From Teratosphaeria epicoccoides (lineage: Eukaryota > Ascomycota > Dothideomycetes > Mycosphaerellales > Teratosphaeriaceae): DNA of 64,000 bases. Both the position numbers and the translations under genes were made by a program. This document shows, in pieces, positions 62,201 to 64,000 of the stretch. The notes under the pieces were generated by a model that was not told where the DNA came from, did not search any database, and was given only the letters and a program-made list of their open reading frames with translations. The stretch is from contig JADDMT010000005.1 of the NCBI GenBank assembly GCA_021401465.1, positions 496,001 to 560,000 on the forward strand. The letters are read 5' to 3'. Numbering within the stretch: the first letter of the stretch is position 1; every line of letters starts with the position of its first letter.

Positions 62201-64000
62201 TCTGACTTGCGCGAGAAGTTGATGAATTCGACCTTGGTCCTGCTGTATGAGAGCAGCAATTCAGACAGACATTGCAGCAAAAAGCACCGATAGACGTATA
62301 TCGTGTGCTCTTCGGCTTTGAATCGCTGCTTCTCTGCTGCTAGATCGGTGGGACCACTGGTAGCAGGAACAGGAGTCGGCGCCGAAACTGGCATGCCAGG
62401 TGCTGGCGTTGGAGTTGCAGACGTGGGTGCATCGACCATATCAACGTCAACTCTTGCGTCCCTATTGGTCTCGGTCTGCGTCGCTTGGCTGACGAGGGTA
62501 GGCGCAGGTCTGTCTTCCACGTCCTTGTAGTTGGAAAGCTCGCGAAGCAGGAAGGCAACAACGCCATCAGTGGCTTCAACGATCGGCGCCTTGGACTCAG
62601 ACCCAAGTATTTGAGCTGCAGCCGTCTCGGCTTCCTCGACACTTGGCTGCACAGACTCCGTCACGTTGTCCTCACGCGCTTGCGCTGGCCTTGCTGTTGA
62701 TATTGATCCTTCGACTGGCTCGTCGTCCTTTTTGAGTGCGAGCACTTGCGCGCGATTTGGTGCCCCGTCAAAGCGAGGAATTTCTACCATTTCCTTGGTC
62801 ATTTCAACGAACAACTCGGGCTCTCGCAACACCAGATGGTGGAGATTGCGAGTATAGCTGGTGGTGTCCAGTCCTCGTGATGATCGATGTGATTCGAGCG
62901 CGGCCTTGATCTCCGTCTTCATGCATCGGCGAATGATAGACTCATCCTCAACCATGTGCCGCAAAAGAAGCATGAACGAGCTGTGGAGCTTCTCGTCAAC
63001 AGAACCAGATAGCTGGCGGATCATCATGAACAAACGACCCATGGACTGCTTCTCGCTCAAGCGAAGGGCGAACTCGCGCTTGCGGCTCAGAGTGACTAAG
63101 ACGCGTGAGACTGAAAGTGCCAGCGAGCTGTTCTTTCCAATCTTTGGGAGGATGTCAATGAGCGCCGTGAATAGGTCTGTCCTTGTTTCCATAGACACGA
63201 TGGGTGATGACGCTGCAGGCTCGGGCATCGCCTTTGTTGGATCATCCGCTGGAGGTGGATCCCAGAGAATCTGCACAGGCTGCTCATCCTCCGACAGCAC
63301 CTTTTCGACGATGAGCAGGATCATCTCCAGCCACGGTACATCTTCGACCTTCTGGTCAGGCTGAAGCTTGACCCAGGCAGTGAACGTGTCCAGCGACTCG
63401 CTGAGCTCCTGTACGGTCGACTCGAAGAAGTCTTTGTCTTGCAAGACGAGAGCCAGTAGGTGCGCGGAAGCCGAAATCTTTGCTGAGGTCTCCTTGCTCG
63501 GCTCATCAGCTTGTAACGACAGAAGGGAAGAGACTAGAGTGCCACCAGTCTCTGCGCATTGCGCCGAGCGATCGCTACTCTTTGCGACTGCTGCAGTGAT
63601 CAGATCGCTCAGCTCGAATGTCACTGCTGGGACTGCACTTAGGACGTCCAGGCAATGATTGATCAAATTTTCCCTGAGCGACTTCCGCTGCTCGTCAAGA
63701 TCATCGATAGTGACGAACAGCTGCTTGGTGTCATCGGCTGACGACTGTGCAGCTTGACTGCCTGCGGGGCCTGGAGAGCCGCCGCCCATAAGTATTTCGG
63801 TCAATCGTCCAAGTCTGCCATGACTACCGATCATTTCGACAAAGTCCCGATCGCCAATGTTCGCAGGCAGCCCTTGAATCGGGACGCCCTGCAGCAAGCC
63901 GGCTGGACGGCCCTCATCCTCGTCGTCCTCCTGCATGGCGTCATTGTCAGCGTCTTCGGGATCTACCAGACCAGGCATAGAGTCATTTTCGTCATTGCTA
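56272..64000 (-). CDS. TOM1: Tom1/HUWE1-type HECT E3 ubiquitin ligase, N-terminus beyond window
   Basis: A giant ubiquitin ligase acting on excess histones, ribosomal proteins and mRNA-export factors in related species. The frame stays open to the right edge, so the N-terminal part (the Armadillo-like DUF908/DUF913 region) is outside. A 48-nt, stop-free, in-frame intron lies at 60447-60494 (GTAAGT donor, GTAG acceptor). The middle has a very long Asp/Glu tract (about 61130-61440), then a His-run, then Glu/Arg-rich coiled coil. Two ubiquitin-binding-like repeats follow (IDREFLDAMPEDIREEV and INREFLDALPPEIQQEL). The HECT domain fills the last 350 residues; the active-site Cys (HTCFNQLDLPEY) is encoded at 56374-56376, 34 residues from the end, the normal place. 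The visible part is about 2550 residues. Confidence 0.95.
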   Translation of the reverse strand, partial: SNDENDSMPGLVDPEDADNDAMQEDDEDEGRPAGLLQGVPIQGLPANIGDRDFVEMIGSHGRLGRLTEILMGGGSPGPAGSQAAQSSADDTKQLFVTIDDLDEQRKSLRENLINHCLDVLSAVPAVTFELSDLITAAVAKSSDRSAQCAETGGTLVSSLLSLQADEPSKETSAKISASAHLLALVLQDKDFFESTVQELSESLDTFTAWVKLQPDQKVEDVPWLEMILLIVEKVLSEDEQPVQILWDPPPADDPTKAMPEPAASSPIVSMETRTDLFTALIDILPKIGKNSSLALSVSRVLVTLSRKREFALRLSEKQSMGRLFMMIRQLSGSVDEKLHSSFMLLLRHMVEDESIIRRCMKTEIKAALESHRSSRGLDTTSYTRNLHHLVLREPELFVEMTKEMVEIPRFDGAPNRAQVLALKKDDEPVEGSISTARPAQAREDNVTESVQPSVEEAETAAAQILGSESKAPIVEATDGVVAFLLRELSNYKDVEDRPAPTLVSQATQTETNRDARVDVDMVDAPTSATPTPAPGMPVSAPTPVPATSGPTDLAAEKQRFKAEEHTIYVYRCFLLQCLSELLLSYSRTKVEFINFSRKSEATPATPSKPRAGTLNYLLNVLLPVGTLEHKDGIAYRKKQATSNWAMTVLVALCSKTAEKGVRSSRHSSPEEDDPDLNFVRKFVLEHALRSFKEALASSESLDQRYSRLMALGELFNRMLTKTERNSVVGAASSDSTPTSDQIGRLMYEKNYIAALTSAIAELDLNFPNAKRAVKYILSPLRSLTELGVRLSQSSDLSSSVPGTSTEEDDISSATSVSDDDEEREHTPDLLRNTTLGMLESGADRDEQSSGSDGEDEEEDEDMYDYDDEMEFEDEMAEHGDVVSDEDEDDNPEGMGDVEGMPGDVDMDVEIVMDPEDEDDGDDEDDDLDDEEDDDEDDEDDDTDGEAFGEHMDEITGDDENASLADGDEVGDWEDEADDDAFEEAASPHGGPLLAGPVGLVDIEDGGDEPRNLIRVDMGDGPEDYFEDEMGPEDEMEDEGVLPSHGLLAHRHTDAMIEDDEGDYENDVVYEPELEGELAALQRRLAAAQERLLEAERTLRIASHQIEAGRQADRGLTEDDEDDIGMGGAWTMQLDAPPPPAIIRGHHHHHHSRSFGDFIGMMGGDGPPRGKSVPYFEPDAILTYVAQGFRSHPRGVPGGRSDDDGTNPLLQREGAANSTNRERGDMNDMMSRLGRRVFAGMPRADFIDNIVATVGGGGNGTFNVTLGGIGGADGLARLPSMFRIADRPGHGIVDAGPWREMGVGRFSELGGRGPDMNGEEAQAVEFRLQPTIARWQEEARMLFAGKHMDKAQRVINSIARVLVPPAMKAKLENDKILAERRAAEMKAREEQRKKEEAEKAEREAREKQEREEREAKEREEREAREREEAARREQEQGEAGETQQSTEMEGVEENAGQPAAEVSATAVPSEERMMTIIRGREVDITSLGIDREFLDAMPEDIREEVILGQLQEQRSQAAQTSEQPTGINREFLDALPPEIQQELMRQEAQERRQRERQEARRQRQQEAGQAAQPEDISNEDFFATLDPITRQRILAEADEATIAALPEALQAEARALVGDDQRRAATTAAAAPPPPGVLPTRGDRRIAIDENGIRVVGVNRHGQDQAAQEAVSRQRRPVTQMLDKAGVATLLRLMFVSLHSKAKTNLHHILSDVCKNTQNRAEVISILLSILQDGTADVGAVERSFAQLSLRAKQPAASKTLQPLKRSLTGSLGGNANAPITELSPLNIVSHCLSTLNALASDNQKVPSFFLTEHEVGGQAKTKKGKGRETKASKYPLNALLSLLDRKLITDNTGVMETLAALLSRVTHPLTILLRRAQETQDPKKQAEEDSSKTSTDVPMGESTFETVEASMEAMSGMTAATADEKPAEAKEQPPKPADKKRRELNPPEVPEENIRLVVNILAARECPSKTFSDTLDIIKNLSAIPGAKHVFGKELVRQAQELGQSVLADLQDLAKQIESAQDSTDLQGLALANFSNSGSKQRKLLRVLLALDHLFDPKRMGQSASAGEPELKDNVLALLYESNTFEHLWNHLTICLAAIRKRGNMVNVATILLPLIESLMVVCRNSSLKEAAASATVTTPITEGTPPPASRMEGLFFRFTEDNRQILNELIRNNPKLMSGNLSILAKNSKVLEFDNKRTYFGRKLHNRGEIRVPHGSLSLSVRRDHVFLDSFKSLYYKSPEEIKYGKLNIRFHGEEGIDAGGVSREWFAAMARQMFNPDYALFNPVAADRTTFHPNPLSEVNGEHLLFFKFIGRIIGKALYENRVLDCHFSRAVYRKILGRGTSLKDMESLDLAAFKALSWALENNVTDILFENFCYTYDRFGVTEVIDLVPNGRNIPLTEENKREYVEKMVELRNVKMVEDQLNKFLEGFHEIIPQELISIFNEQELELLISGLPEIDVTDWKANTEYHNYQPTSPQIQWFWRAIASFDKEERAKLLQFVTGTSKVPLNGFKELEGMNGFAKFNIHRDYSSSKKLPSSHTCFNQLDLPEYESYEQLKERLLTAITAGGEYFGFA

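Noticed and set aside
1..64000. CRISPR array, phage or bacterial mobile element
   Set aside because: No regular spacer repeats, transposase, integrase or prokaryotic gene signals; spliced eukaryotic genes throughout.

Overview
The window is nuclear DNA of a filamentous ascomycete (Pezizomycotina). A Dothideomycete of the Mycosphaerella/Cercospora type is my best guess, inferred from gene content and style and not from a marker sequence. The evidence is compact intron-poor genes, short introns (47-148 nt) with GTRAGT-type donors and CTAAC-like branch sites, a fungal-type xanthine dehydrogenase, a fungal Ras exchange factor, 2EXR/F-box-like proteins, BLOC-1 subunit 1 and Tom1. I see no CRISPR, prokaryotic operon, tRNA, rRNA or intact transposon.

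Layout. 1-3.3 kb: gene-poor, with a degenerate tandem-repeat tract. 3.3-6.4 kb (-): a Ras exchange factor carrying an N-terminal GTPase-like domain. 7.3-8.8 kb (-): an MpaB/rubber-oxygenase-like protein. 10.0 kb (+): BLOC-1 subunit 1. 11.4-14.0 kb (-): a BRD8/Bdc1-like bromodomain protein, divergent from a small coiled-coil protein (14.6-15.1 kb, +). 15.6-19.7 kb (-): xanthine dehydrogenase. 20.6-21.1 kb (-): an uncertain small gene. 21.5-23.4 kb (-): a double-chromodomain protein with three copies of an unusual basic motif. 23.8 kb: an intergenic duplication. 24.0-25.5 kb (-): a decayed Ost-alpha/LAZ1 transporter pseudogene. 25.5-29.3 kb: gene-poor except for one 2EXR-like gene.

29.3-30.1 kb (+): a cytochrome b561-type membrane protein, followed by a second 2EXR-like gene. 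31.4-34.8 kb: two zinc alcohol dehydrogenases (Adh6-like and Bdh1-like) transcribed divergently from a promoter with two CACGTG boxes. 35.8 kb (+): a MARVEL-type membrane protein. 37.5 kb (-): mitochondrial GrpE, divergent from an asparaginase-ankyrin protein (38.7-40.4 kb, +). 40.5-41.3 kb (-): a polytopic membrane protein. 41.5-45.5 kb: a Dal5-family permease and a Jlp1/TauD-like dioxygenase, divergently transcribed, which together look like an uptake and desulfonation pair. 45.9-48.0 kb (-): an Hsp70-like ATPase, divergent from a coiled-coil protein. 51.1-52.3 kb (-): an unknown protein. 52.8-55.6 kb (-): myotubularin phosphatase. 56.3 kb to the right edge (-): Tom1/HUWE1-type HECT ligase, cut by the window.

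Most genes are housekeeping and not functionally linked. The clearest local units are the two divergent metabolic pairs. The most notable features are the triplicated motif in the chromodomain protein, the pseudogene whose five stop codons all fit RIP-type transitions, the duplication whose copies differ only by transitions, the Ras-GTPase-like/RasGEF fusion, and several stop-free introns of 3n length. Intron positions were placed by eye from splice consensus and family alignment memory.
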